A DNA stretch of 27,982 nt from Saccoglossus kowalevskii (GCF_000003605.2 NW_003123212.1:1-27982); one strand, 5' to 3'. Counted from the stretch's first letter, positions 1-9,859 are shown. Numbers and translations: made by a program. The notes: a model not told the origin generated them from the letters alone.

Positions 1-612
1 GTGTGTGGTAGTTTCGAGGCCACCATTCTATTGTACAGTGTGTGGGTACGTGTGTGTGGTAGTTTCCAGGCCTCCATTCTACTGTACAATATGTGAGTGC
101 ATGTATGCGGTAGTTTCCAAACCACCATTCCACTGTACAGTGTGTGGGTCCATGTGTATGGCAGTTTCCATGCCACCATTCTACTGTACAGTATGTGAGT
201 ACATGTGTGTGGTAGTTTCCATGACACCATCCTACTGTACAGTGTGTGAGTACATGTGTGTGGTAGTTTCCAGGCAACCATTCTACTGTACAGTGTGTGA
301 GTACATTTGTGTGGTAGTTTGGAGGCCACCATTCTATTGTACAGTGTGTGGGTACGTGTGTGTTGTAGTTTCCAGGCCTCCATTCTACTGTACAATATGT
401 GAGTGCATGTATGCGGTAGTTTCCAAACCACCATTCCACTGTACAGTGTGTGGGTCCATGTGTATGGCAGTTTCCATGCCACCATTCTACTGTACAGTAT
501 GTGAGTACATGTGTGTGGTAGTTTCCATGACACCATCCTACTGTACAGTGTGTGAGTACATGTGTGTGGTAGTTTCCAGGCAACCATTCTACTGTACAGT
601 TTGTGAGTACAT
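1..612 (+). repeat. 306-bp six-unit tandem duplication (two alpha modules)
   Basis: Bases 1-306 and 307-612 are two near-identical copies offset by exactly 306 bp, which is 6 x 51. Each copy begins with the alpha landmark: a GAGGCCACC unit with ATTCTATTG, at about 24 and 330. It is followed by the same ordered variants: GTACGTG linker, ACAATATGTGAGTGCATG, CAAACCACCATTCCAC, GGGTCCATG, CATGCCACC, CATGACACCATCC and CAGGCAACC. Differences are single substitutions such as TTTCGAGG versus TTTGGAGG. After 612 the sequence leaves the alpha order (GTGCGTGGTGTAC at about 650). The perfect 306-bp offset suggests an unequal exchange of six whole units. Confidence 0.93.
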
Positions 613-1170
613 TTATGTGGTAGTTTCCAAGCCACCATTCTACTGTACAGTGCGTGGTGTACATGTGTATGGTAGTTTCCAGGCCACCATTCCACTGTAC
701 AGTGTGTGAGTACATGTGTGTTGTAGTTTCCAGGCCACCATTCTACTGTACAGTGTGTGGGTACATGTGTCTAGTAGTTTCCAGGCCACCATTCTACTGA
801 ACAGTGTGTGGGTGATGTGTGTGGCAGTTTCCAGGCCACCATTCTACTGTGCAGTATGTGGGTGCATGTGTGGTAGTTTCCATGCAACCATTCTACTGTA
901 CAGTGTGTGGGTACATGTGTGTTGTAGTTTCCAGGCCACCATTCTACTGTGCAGTGTGTGGGTACATATGTCTGGTAGTTTCCAGGCCACCATTCTACTG
1001 AACAGTGTGTGGGTGATGTGTGTGGCAGTTTCCAGGCCACCATTCTACTGTGCAGTATGTGGGTGCATGTGTGTGGTAGTTTCCAGGCCACTATTCTACT
1101 GTACAGTGTGTGGGTACATGTGTGTGGTAGTTTCCAGGCCACCATTCTACTGTACAATATTTGAGTACAT
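310..1170 (+). repeat. Block copied at about 15818-16680 (offset 15508-15510)
   Basis: The alpha run beginning near 330, the 52-bp GTGGTGTACATG unit near 655, the beta doublet (GGTGATG at about 812 and 1013) and the following CAATATTTGAG unit occur in the same order at 15818-16680. The offset is 15508 bp before about 870 and 15510 bp after it. At 870 this copy lacks one TG step (GTGCATGTGTGGTAG instead of GTGCATGTGTGTGGTAG), giving a 49-bp unit. Differences between copies are a few scattered substitutions. After 1170 the copies diverge: this one has ATTCCCACTG near 1195, the other continues with a GTGCATG unit. Boundaries are good to about one unit. Confidence 0.88.
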
Positions 1171-1389
1171 GTATGTGGTAGTTTCCAGGCCACCATTCCC
1201 ACTGTACAGTGTGTGGGTACATGTGTGTGGTAGTTTCCAGGCCACCATTCTACTGTACAGTGTGTGGGTACATGTGTGTAGTAGTCTCCAGGCCACCATT
1301 TTACTGTACAGTGTGTGAGTACATGTGTGTGGTAGTTTCCAAGCCACCATTCTACTGTACAATATTTGAGTACATGTATGTGGTAGTTT

Positions 1390-1640
1390 CCAAGCCACTA
1401 TTCTACTGTACAGTGTGTGGCAGTTTCCAAGCCACCATTCTACTGTACAGTGTGTGGGTGCATGCGTATGGTAGTTTCCAGGCCACCATTCCACTGTACA
1501 GTGTGTGAGTACATGTGTGTGGTAATTTCCAGGCAACCATTCTACTGTACAGTGTGTGAGTACTTGTATGTGGTAGTTTCCAAGCCACCATTCTACGGTA
1601 CAGTGTGTGAGTACATGTATGTGGTTGTTTCCTAGCCACC
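1390..1640 (+). repeat. 37-bp unit and flanking run shared with 25694-25944
   Basis: A short unit lies between GTTTCC at 1386 and GTTTCC at 1423, a spacing of 37 instead of 51. It is followed by the rare linker GGGTGCATGCGTATGG and later by a TTCTACGGTAC unit. The same order is present at offset 24304, near 25690-25920. The 37-bp unit lacks 14 bases, which is exactly one GTGTGTGG plus GTACAT, so it reads CAGTGTGTGGCAG directly into GTTTCC. Confidence 0.82.
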
Positions 1641-1728
1641 ATTCTACTGTACAGTGTGTAGGTACATGTGTATGGTAGTTTCCAGGCCACCATTCCACTG
1701 TACAGTGTGTGAGTACATGTGTGTGGTA

Positions 1729-1767
1729 GTTTCCATGCCACCATTCTACTGTACATGTGTATGACAG
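1729..1767 (+). repeat. Delta landmark: 38-bp unit, first copy
   Basis: Spacing between successive GTTTCC anchors is 38 bp. The unit reads CTGTACATGTGTATGACAG, having lost 13 bases between the two TACA occurrences of a normal unit. The same 38-bp form recurs with TACATG at about 5021, 6551, 8837, 9878, 11288, 13549, 15658, 17261 and 18599. In those copies from 6551 onward it lies about 180 bp before an alpha run. Near 1752 and 5021 no alpha run follows. After 18.6 kb no further delta unit was seen. The identical lesion in all copies argues for one origin and later spread. Confidence 0.9.
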
Positions 1768-1949
1768 TTTCCAGGCCACCAATTTATGTACAGTGTGTGA
1801 GTACATGTGTGTGGTAGTTTCCAGACCACCATTCTACTGTACGGTGTGTGAGTACATGTATGTGGTAGTTTCCAAGCCACCATTCTACTGTACAATATGT
1901 GAGTACATGTATGTGGTAGTTTCCAAGCCACCATTCTACTATATAATAT

Positions 1950-3210
1950 GTGAGTACATGTATGTGGTTGTTTCCAAGCCACTATTCTACTGTACAGTGT
2001 GTGGTAGTTTCCAGGCCACCATTCTACTCTACAATGTGTGGGTGCATGTGTATGACAGTTTCCAGGCCACCATTCTACTGTACCGTATGTGAGTACATGT
2101 ATATGGTAGTTTCCAAACCACCATTCTACTGTACAATATGTGAGTACATGTATGTGGTAGTTTCCAAGCTACTATTCTACTGTGCAGTGTGTGGTAGTTT
2201 CCAGGCCACCATTCTACTGTGCAGTCTGTGGTAGTTTCCAGGCCACCATTCTACTGTACAGTGTTTGGGTACATGAGTTTGGCAGTTTCCAAGCCACCAT
2301 TCTACTGTGCAGTATGTGGGTGCATGTGTGTGGTAGTTTCCAAGCTACTATTCTACTGTACAGTGTGTGGTAGTTTCCAGGCCACCATTCTATGTACAAT
2401 GTGTGGGTACATGTGTGTGGTAGTTTCCAAGCCACCATTCTACTGTACCGTGTGTAGGTAAATGTGTATGGTAGTTTCCAGGCCACCATTCTACTGTACA
2501 GTGTGTGGGTAATGTGTGTGGCAGTTTCCAGGTCACCATTCTACTGTGCAGTATGTGGGTGCATGTGTGTGGTAGTTTCCAGGCCACCATTCTACTGTTC
2601 ATTATGTGGGTGCATGTGTGTGGTAGTTTCCAGGCCACTATTCTACTGTACAGTGTGTGGGTACATGTGTGTGGTAGTCTCCAGGCCACCATTTTACTGT
2701 ACAGTGTGTGAGTACATGTGTGTGGTAGTTTCCAAGCCACCATTCTACTGTACAATATTTGAGTACATGTATGTGGTAGTTTCCAAGCCACTATTCTACT
2801 GTACAGTGTGTGGTAGTCTCCAGGCCACCATTTTACTGTACAGTGTGTGAGTACATGTGTGTGGTAGTTTCCAAGCCACCATTCTACTGTACAATATTTG
2901 AGTACATGTATGTGGTTGTTTCCAAGCCACTATTCTACTGTACAGTGTGTGGTAGTTTCCAGGCCACCATTCTACTCTACAATGTGTGGGTGCATGTGTA
3001 TGACAGTTTCCAGGCCACCATTCTACTGTACCGTATGTGAGTACATGTATATGGTAGTTTCCAAACCACCATTCTACTGTACAATATGTGAGTACATGTA
3101 TGTGGTAGTTTCCAAGCTACTATTCTACTGTGCAGTGTGTGGTAGTTTCCAGGCCACCATTCTACTGTGCAGTCTGTGGTAGTTTCCAGGCCACCATTCT
3201 ACTGTACAGT
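1950..3210 (+). repeat. Direct repeat of about 312 bp at 948-bp offset
   Basis: Bases about 1950-2262 recur at 2898-3210. The shared order is TGGTTGTTTCC, CTATT, a 37-bp unit, ACTCTACAATGTGTG, the ATGACAG linker, TACCGTATGTGAG, CAAACCACC, GCTACTATT, and two more 37-bp units with TGTGCAGTCTGTGG. The copies are almost identical. Left flanks differ (CTATATAATATG near 1940 versus CTGTACAATATTTG near 2888), as do right flanks (GTTTGGGTACATGAG versus GCGTGGGTACATGTG). The 636 bp between the copies is a different series of units that resembles 25.1-25.7 kb. Confidence 0.9.
2180..2890 (+). repeat. Block copied at about 25091-25760 (offset 22911)
   Basis: A run of closely spaced 37-bp units (TGTGCAGTCTGTGG), a rare GTTTGGGTACATGAG linker, a unit with ATTCTATGTACAATG, a GTGTAGGTAAAT linker, a GGGTAATGTG unit and TGTTCATTATGTGG recur in this order at offset 22911. 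Substitutions between copies are few. These are the two most distant well-matched blocks in the window. They bring landmarks from near the left end into the right-hand part. Right-hand boundaries are approximate because the CAATATTTGAG and CTATT units that follow are common to several modules. Confidence 0.88.
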
Positions 3211-3740
3211 GCGTGGGTACATGTGTGTTGTAGTTTCCAGGCCACCATTCTACTGTACAGTGTGTGGGTACATGTGTCTAGTAGTTTCCAGGCCACCATT
3301 CTACTGAACAGTGTGTGGGTGATGTGTGTGGCAGTTTCCAGGCCACCATTCTACTGTGCAGTATGTGGGTGCATGTGTGTGGTAGTTTCCATGCAACCAT
3401 TCTACTGTACAGTGTGTGGGTACATGTGTGTTGTAGTTTCCAGGCCACCATTCTACTGTACAGTGTGTGGGTACATATGTCTGGTAGTTTCCAGGCCACC
3501 ATTCTACTGAACAGTGTGTGGGTGATGTGTGTGGCAGTTTCCAGGCCACCATTCTACTGTGCAGTATGTGGGTGCATGTGTGTGGTAGTTTCCAGGCCAC
3601 TATTCTACTGTACAGTGTGTGGGTACATGTGTGTGGTAGTTTCCAAGCCACCATTCTACTGTACAATATTTGAGTACATGTATGTGGTAGTTTCCAAGCC
3701 TCCATTCTACTGTACAGTGTGTTAGTACATCTGTATGGTA
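3120..3740 (+). repeat. Beta doublet: two 50-bp GGGTGATG units 203 bp apart
   Basis: The beta unit is 50 bp. Its linker reads GGGTGATGTGTG instead of GGGTACATGTGTG, and the preceding palindrome is mutated to CTGAACAG. GATG lies at 3321 and 3524, 203 bp apart, i.e. four units minus one base. The same 203-bp doublet is seen with GGTGATG near 4231/4435, 5527/5731, 12607/12811, 14869/15072, 16318/16523, 19425/19629, 20290/20493 and 21660/21863. At 812/1013 it is 201 bp because of a two-base loss. Between the two beta units lie, in order, a TGTGCAGTATG unit, a CATGCAACC unit with GTTGTAG, and a GTACATATGTCTGG unit. The doublet is the most frequent higher-order module of the window. Confidence 0.9.
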
Positions 3741-3849
3741 GTTTCCAGGCCACCATTCCACTGTACAGTGTGTGAGTACATGTGTGTGGTAGTTTCCAAG
3801 CCACTATTCTACTGTACAGTGTGTGAGTACATGTATGTGGTAGTTTCCA

Positions 3850-5190
3850 GGCGACCATTCTACTGTACAGTGTGTGGGTACATGTGTGTTGTAGTTTCTA
3901 GGCCACCATTCTACTGTACAGTGTGTGGGTACATGTGTCTGGTAGTTTCGAGGCCACCATTCTACTGAACAGTGTGTGGGTGATGTGTGTGGCAGTTTCC
4001 AGGCCACCATTCTACTGTACCGTATGTGGGTACATGTGTGTGGTAGTTTCCAGGCCACCATTCCATGTACAGTGTGTGGGTACATGTGTGTGGTAGTTTC
4101 CAGACCACCATTCTACTGTACAGTGCGTGGGTACATGTGTGTTGTAGTTTCCAGGCCACCATTCTACTGTACAGTGTGTGGGTACATGTGTCTAGTAGTT
4201 TCCAGGCCACCATTCTACTGAACAGTGTGTGGGTGATGTGTGTGGCAGTTTCCAGGCCACCATTCTACTGTGCAGTATGTGGGTGCATGTGTGTGGTAGT
4301 TTCCATGCAACCATTCTACTGTACAGTGTGTGGGTACATGTGTGTTGTAGTTTCCAGGCCACCATTCTACTGTACAGTGTGTGGGTACATATGTCTGGTA
4401 GTTTCCAGGCCACCATTCTACTGAACAGTGTGTGGGTGATGTGTGTGGCAGTTTCCAGGCCACCATTCTACTGTGCAGTATGTGGGTGCATGTGTGTGGT
4501 AGATTCCAGGCCACTATTCTACTGTACAGTGTGTGGGTACATGTGTGTGGTAGTTTCCAAGCCACCATTCTACTGTACAATATTTGAGTACATGTATGTG
4601 GTAGTTTCCAGGCCACCATTCTACTGTACAGTGTGTGGGTACATGTGTATGGTAGTTTCCAGGCCACCATTCCACTGTACAGTGTGTGAGTACATGTGTG
4701 TGGTAGTTTCCAGGCCACCATTCTACTGTACAGTGCGTGAGTACTTTTATGTGGTAGTTTGCATACCACCATTCCACGGTACAGTGTGTGAGTACATGTA
4801 TGTGGTTGTTTCCAGGCCACCATTCTACTGTACAATATGTGAGTACATGTATGTGGTAGTTTCCAAGCCACTATTCTACTGTACAGTGTGTGGTAGTTTC
4901 CAAACCACCATTCTACTGTACAGTGTGTGGGTACATGTGTATGGTAGTTTCCAGGCCACCATTCCACTGTACAGTGTGTGAGTACATGTGTGTGGTAGTT
5001 TCCATGCCACCATTCTACTGTACATGTGTATGACAGTTTCCAGGCAACCATTCTACTGTACAATGTGTGGGTACATGTGTATGACAGTTTCCAGGCCACC
5101 ATTCTACTGTACCGTATGTGGGTACATGTGTGTGGTTGTTTCTAGGCCACCATTCTATGTACAGTGTGTGAGTACATGTGTGTGGTAGTT
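3850..5190 (+). repeat. 1.34-kb block copied at about 14487-15827 (offset 10637)
   Basis: Beta units, the epsilon pair (GAGTACTTTTATGTGG then GTTTGCA and CACGGTAC, near 4740), the 37-bp units near 4890 and the delta unit near 5021 are matched base-for-base in order at a constant offset of 10637. No net indel falls inside. Differences are isolated substitutions (for example GCATACC here versus GCAAGCC there at the epsilon pair). At about 5190 the match stops abruptly: the other copy continues into an alpha run, this one does not. Confidence 0.9.
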
Positions 5191-5260
5191 TCGAGGCCAC
5201 CATTCTACTGTACAGTGTGTGGTGTACATGTGTATGGTAGTTTCCAGGCCACCATTCCAC
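5170..5260 (+). repeat. Fusion point: alpha start joined to alpha end
   Basis: The first half of the unit has the alpha-start variant TTTCGAGGCCACC. It then reads ATTCTACTG and GTGTGTGGTGTACATG, which in other copies (about 17755) is the end of the alpha run, some 300 bp later. The result is a hybrid unit with the six middle alpha units missing. From here to about 5500 the sequence follows the downstream order seen at 17.76-18.06 kb. The simplest reading is a deletion by exchange between homologous units. The same hybrid appears at about 10450-10500. Confidence 0.8.
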
Positions 5261-5799
5261 TGTACAGTGTGTGAGTACATGTGCGTGGTAGTTTCCAGGC
5301 CACCATTCAACTGTACCGTATGTGGGTACATGTGTGTGGTAGTTTCCAGGCCACCATTCCATGTACAGTGTGTGGGTACATGTGTGTGGTAGTTTCCAGA
5401 CCACCATTCTACTGTACAGTGCGTGGGTACATGTGTGTTGTAGTTTCCAGGCCACCATTCTACTGTACAGTGTGTGGGTACATGTGTCTAGTAGTTTCCA
5501 GGCCACCATTCTACTGAACAGTGTGTGGGTGATGTGTGTGGCAGTTTCCAGGCCACCATTCTACTGTGCAGTATGTGGGTGCATGTGTGTGGTAGTTTCC
5601 ATGCAACCATTTTACTGTACAGTGTGTGGGTACATGTGTGTTGTAGTTTCCAGGCCACCATTCTACTGTACAGTGTGTGGGTACATATGTCTGGTAGTTT
5701 CCAGGCCACCATTCTACTGAACAGTGTGTGGGTGATGTGTGTGGCAGTTTCCAGGCCACCATTATACTGTGCAGTATGTGGGTGCATGTGTGTGGTAGT

Positions 5800-6165
5800 T
5801 TCCAGGCCACCATATACTGTACAGTGTGTGAGTACTTGTATGTGGTACTTTCCAACCACCATTCTACCGTACAGTGTGTGAGTACATGTATGTGATAGTT
5901 TTCAAGCCACCATTTTACTGTACAATATGTGAGTACATGTGTATGGTAGTTTCCAGGCCACCATTCCACTGTACAGTGTGTGAGTACATGTGTGTGGTAG
6001 TTTCCAGGCCACCATTCTACTGTACAGTGTGTGAGTACTTGTATGTACTTTCCAACCACCATTCTACCGTACAGTGTGTGAGTACATGTATGTGATAGTT
6101 TCCAAGCCACCATTCTACTGTACAATATGTGAGTACATGTATGTGGTAGTTTGCAAGCCACAATT
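5800..6165 (+). repeat. 200-bp local duplication with microdeletions
   Basis: A rare string, TGGTACTTTCCAACCACC, with one G lost from CCAAGCC and ATTCTACCGTAC following, lies at about 5845-5880. It recurs at 6045-6080 as TGTACTTTCCAACCACC. The offset is 200 bp at this point, four units minus a four-base loss (GTATGTGGTACTTT became GTATGTACTTT). Both copies also carry GTGATAGTTT. A further short lesion, CACCATATACTG (four bases lost), lies at about 5810. The copies stop agreeing near 5940 and 6140. This is one of the more indel-rich short patches outside 18.1-19.1 kb. Confidence 0.85.
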
Positions 6166-6199
6166 CTACTGTACAGTGTGTGGTAGTTTCCAGGCCACC

Positions 6200-9141
6200 A
6201 TTCTACTGTACAGTGTTTGGGTACATGTGTGTGGCAGTTTCCAGGCCACCATTCTACTGTGCAGTATGTGGGTGCATGTGTGTGGTAGTTTCCAAGCTAC
6301 TATTCTACTGTACAGTGTGTGGTAGTTTCCAAGCCACCATTCTATGTACAGTGTGTAGGTACATGTGTGTGCTAGTTTCCAAGCCACCATTCCACTGTAC
6401 AGTGTGTGGGTACATGTGTGTGGTAGTTTCCAAGCCACCATTCTACTGTACAGTGTGTAGGTTCATGTGTATGGTAGTTTCCAGGCCACCATTCCACCGT
6501 ACAGTGTGTGAGTACATGTGTGTGGTAGTTTCCATGCCACCATTCTACTGTACATGTGTATGACAGTTTCCAGGCCACCATTCTACTGTACAATGTGTGG
6601 GTACATGTGTATGACAGTTTCCAGGCCACCATTCTACTGTACCGTATGTGGGTACATGTGTGTGGTAGTTTCTAGGCCACCATTCTATGTACAGTGTGTG
6701 AGTACATGTGTGTGGTATTTTCGAGGCCACCATTCTATTGTACAGTGTGTGGGTACGTGTGTGTGGTAGTTTCCAGAACACCATTCTACTGTACAATATG
6801 TGAGCGCATGTATGCGGTAGTTTCCAAACCACCATTCCACTGTACAGTGTGTGGGTACATGTGTACGGTAGTTTACAGGCCACCATTCCACTGTACAGTG
6901 TGTGAGTACATGTGCGTGGTAGTTTCCAAGCCACTATTCTACTGTACAGTGTGTGAGTACATGTATGTGGTAGTTTCCAAGCCACCATTCTAATGTACAA
7001 TATGTGAGTACATGCATGTGGTAGTTTCCAAGCCACCATTCTACTGTACAGTGTGTGGGTACATGTGTATGGTAGTTTCCAGGCCACCATTCCACTGTAC
7101 AGTGTGTGAGTACATGTGCGTGGTAGTTTCCAAGCCACCATTCTACTGTACCGTATGTGGGTACATGTGTGTGGTAGTTTCCACGCCACCATTCCATGTA
7201 CAGTGTATGGGTACATGTGCGTGGTAGTTTCCAAGCCACCATTCTACTGCTCCGTATGTGGGTACATGTGTGTGGTAGTTTCCAGGCCACCATTCTACTG
7301 TACAGTGTGTGGGTACATGTGTCTGGTAGTTTCCAGGCCACCATTCTACTGAACAGTGTGTGGGTACATGTGTGTGGTAGTTTCTAGGCCACCATTCTTT
7401 GTACAGTGTGTGAGTACATGTGTGTGGTAGTTTCGAGGCCACCATTCTATTGTGCAGTGTGTGGGTACGTGTGTGTGGTAGTTTCCAGGCCACCATTCTA
7501 CTGTACAATATGTGAGTGCATGTATGCGGTAGTTTCCATACCACCATTCCACTGCACAGTGTGTGGGTCCATGTGTATGGCAGTTTCCATGCCACCATTC
7601 TACTGTACAGTATGTGAGTACATGTGTGTGGTAGTTTCCATGACACCAACCTACTGTACAGTCTGTGAGTACATGTGTGTGTTAGTTTCCAGGCAACCAT
7701 TCTACTGTACGGTGTGTGAGTACATGTATGCGGTAGTTTCCAAGCCACCATTCTACTGTACAGTGTGTGGGTACATGTGTATGGTAGTTTCCAGGCCACC
7801 ATTCCACTGTACAGTGTGTGAGTACATGTGCGTGGTAGTTTCCAAGCCACTATTGTACTGTACAGTGTGTGAGTACATGTATGTGGTAGTTTCCAAGCCA
7901 CCATTCTAATGTACATTATGTGAGTACATGTATGTGGTAGTTTCCAAGCCACTATTCTACTGTACAGTGTGTGGTAGTTTCCAGGCAACAATTCTACTGT
8001 ACGGTGTGTGAGTACATGTATGTGGTAGTTTCCAAGCCACCATTCTACTGTACAGTGTGTGGGTACATGTGTATGGTAGTTTACAGGCCACCATTCCACT
8101 GTACAGTGTGTGAGTACATGTGCGTGGTAGTTTCCAAGCCACTATTCTACTGTACAGTGTGTGAGTACATGTATGTGGCAGTTTCCAAGCCACCATTCTA
8201 ATGTACATTATGTGAGTACATGTATGTGGTAGTTTCCAAGCCACTATTCTACTGTACAGTGTGTGGTAGTTTCCAGGCAACCATTCTACTGTACGGTGTG
8301 TGAGTACATGTATGTGGTAGTTTCCAAGCCACCATTCTACTGTACAGTGTGTGGGTACATGTGTCTGGTAGTTTCCAGGCAACCATTCTACTGAACAGTG
8401 TGTGGGTACATGTGTGTGGTAGTTTCTAGGCCACCATTCATTGTACAGTGTGTGAGTGCATGTGTGTGGTAGTTTCGAGGCCACCATTCTATTGTACAGT
8501 GTTTGGGTACATGTGTGTGGCAGTTTCCAGGCCACCATTCTACTGTGCAGTATGTGGGTGCATGTGTGTGGTAGTTTCCAAGCTACTATTCTACTGTACA
8601 GTGTGTGGTAGTTTCCAAGCCACCATTCTATGTACAGTGTGTAGGTACATGTGTGTGCTAGTTTCCAAGCCACCATTCCACTGTACAGTGTGTGGGTACA
8701 TGTGTGTGGTAGTTTCCAAGCCACCATTCTAATGTACAGTGTGTAGGTTCATGTGTATGGTAGTTTCCAGGCCACCATTCCACTGTACAGTGTGTGAGTA
8801 CATGTGTGTGGTAGTTTCCATGCCACCATTCTACTGTACATGTGTATGACAGTTTCCAGGCCACCATTCTACTGTACAATGTGTGGGTACATGTGTATGA
8901 CAGTTTCCAGGCCACCATTCTACTGTACCGTATGTGGGTACATGTGTGTGGTAGTTTCTAGGCCACCATTCTATGTACAGTGTGTGAGTACATGTGTGTG
9001 GTATTTTCGAGGCCACCATTCTATTGTACAGTGTGTGGGTACGTGTGTGTGGTAGTTTCCAGAACACCATTCTACTGTACAATATGTGAGCGCATGTATG
9101 CGGTAGTTTCCAAACCACCATTCCACTGTACAGTGTGTGGG
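6200..9141 (+). repeat. Two copies of a 655-bp delta-alpha module, 2286 bp apart
   Basis: Bases about 6200-6855 recur at 8486-9141. Shared in order: GTTTGGGTAC linker, GCTACTATT with a 37-bp unit, ATTCTATGTAC, GTGTAGGTTCATG, the delta 38-bp unit (6551 and 8837), TTTCTAGGCC with ATTCTATGTAC, TGGTATTTTCGAGG with ATTCTATTG (alpha start), CAGAACACC and GAGCGCATG. The variants TGGTATTTTCG, AGAACACC and GAGCGCATG were noticed only in these two copies, so they mark a separate alpha lineage. The copies separate after the CAAACCACC unit (GGGTACATGTGTACGG versus GGGTCCATGTGCGTGG). Confidence 0.9.
7260..8490 (+). repeat. 1.23-kb block recurring at 23157-24387 (offset 15897)
   Basis: The match starts in the TCTGGTAG unit just before an alpha run and continues through a lineage with CATACCACCATTCCACTGCACAG, CTATTGTACTG, ATTCTAATGTACATTATG, a 37-bp unit with CAGGCAACAATT, GTTTACAGG, and a second AATGTACATTATG unit. 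The offset stays at 15897 with no net indel. Substitutions are very few (for example GAGTACATG versus GAGTTCATG near 8010/23907). It is the longest high-identity distant pair in the window. Units just before 7260 and after 8490 differ from those flanking the second copy. Confidence 0.92.
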
Positions 9142-9633
9142 TCCATGTGCGTGGTAGTTTCCAAGCCACTATTGTACTGTACAGTGTGTGAGTACATGTA
9201 TGTGGTAGTTTCCAAGCCACCATTCTACTGTACAATATGTGAGTACATGTATGCGGTAGTTTCCAAGCCACCATTCACTTACAGTGTGTGAGTACATGTG
9301 TGTGGTAGTTTCCAGGCAACCATTCTACTGTACGGTGTGTGAGTACATGCATGTGGTAGTTTCCATGCCACCATTCCACTGTACAGTGTGTGAGTACATG
9401 TGCGTGGTAGTTTCCAAGCCACTATTCTACTGTACAGTGTGTGAGTACATGTATGTGGCAGTTTCCAGGCCACCATTCTAATGTGCAGTATGTGGGTGCA
9501 TGTGTGTGGTAGTTTCCAGGCCACCATTCTACTGTGCATTATGTGGGTGCATGCGTGTGGTAGTTTCCAAGCTACTATTCTACTGTACAGTGTGTGGTAG
9601 TTTATAGGCCACCATTCCACTGTACAGTGTGTG

Positions 9634-9837
9634 GGTACATGTGTGTGGTAGTTTCCAAGCCACCATTCTACTGTACAGTGTGTAGGTTCATGTGTATGGT
9701 AGTTTCCAGGCCACCATTCCACTGTACAGTGTGTGAGTACATGTGTGTGGTAGTTTCCAAGCCACCATTCTACTGTACAGTGTGTAGGTTCATGTGTATG
9801 GTAGTTTCCAGGCCACCATTCCACTGTACAGTCTGTG
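9634..9837 (+). repeat. 102-bp dimer tandemly duplicated
   Basis: A two-unit block (CAAGCCACC with GTGTAGGTTCATGTG, then CAGGCCACCATTCCAC with GTGTGTGAGTAC) is present twice at 102-bp spacing. It is followed by CATGCCACC and the delta unit at 9878. The same two-copy arrangement is found at about 13325-13528, just before the delta unit at 13549. The module at 6.4-6.5 kb has only one copy. The dimer expansion therefore preceded the spread of this version. Confidence 0.85.
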
Positions 9838-9859
9838 AGTACATGTGTGTGGTAGTTTC

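Noticed and set aside
5-709. Plus-strand 234-codon frame with a Cys-x-x-Cys pattern every 17 residues, resembling a zinc-binding or cysteine-rich secreted protein.
   Set aside because: The spacing simply mirrors TGTACAGTGTGT in the DNA unit. There is no matching His pair, no signal peptide, no unique N or C terminus, and neighbouring units break the frame.
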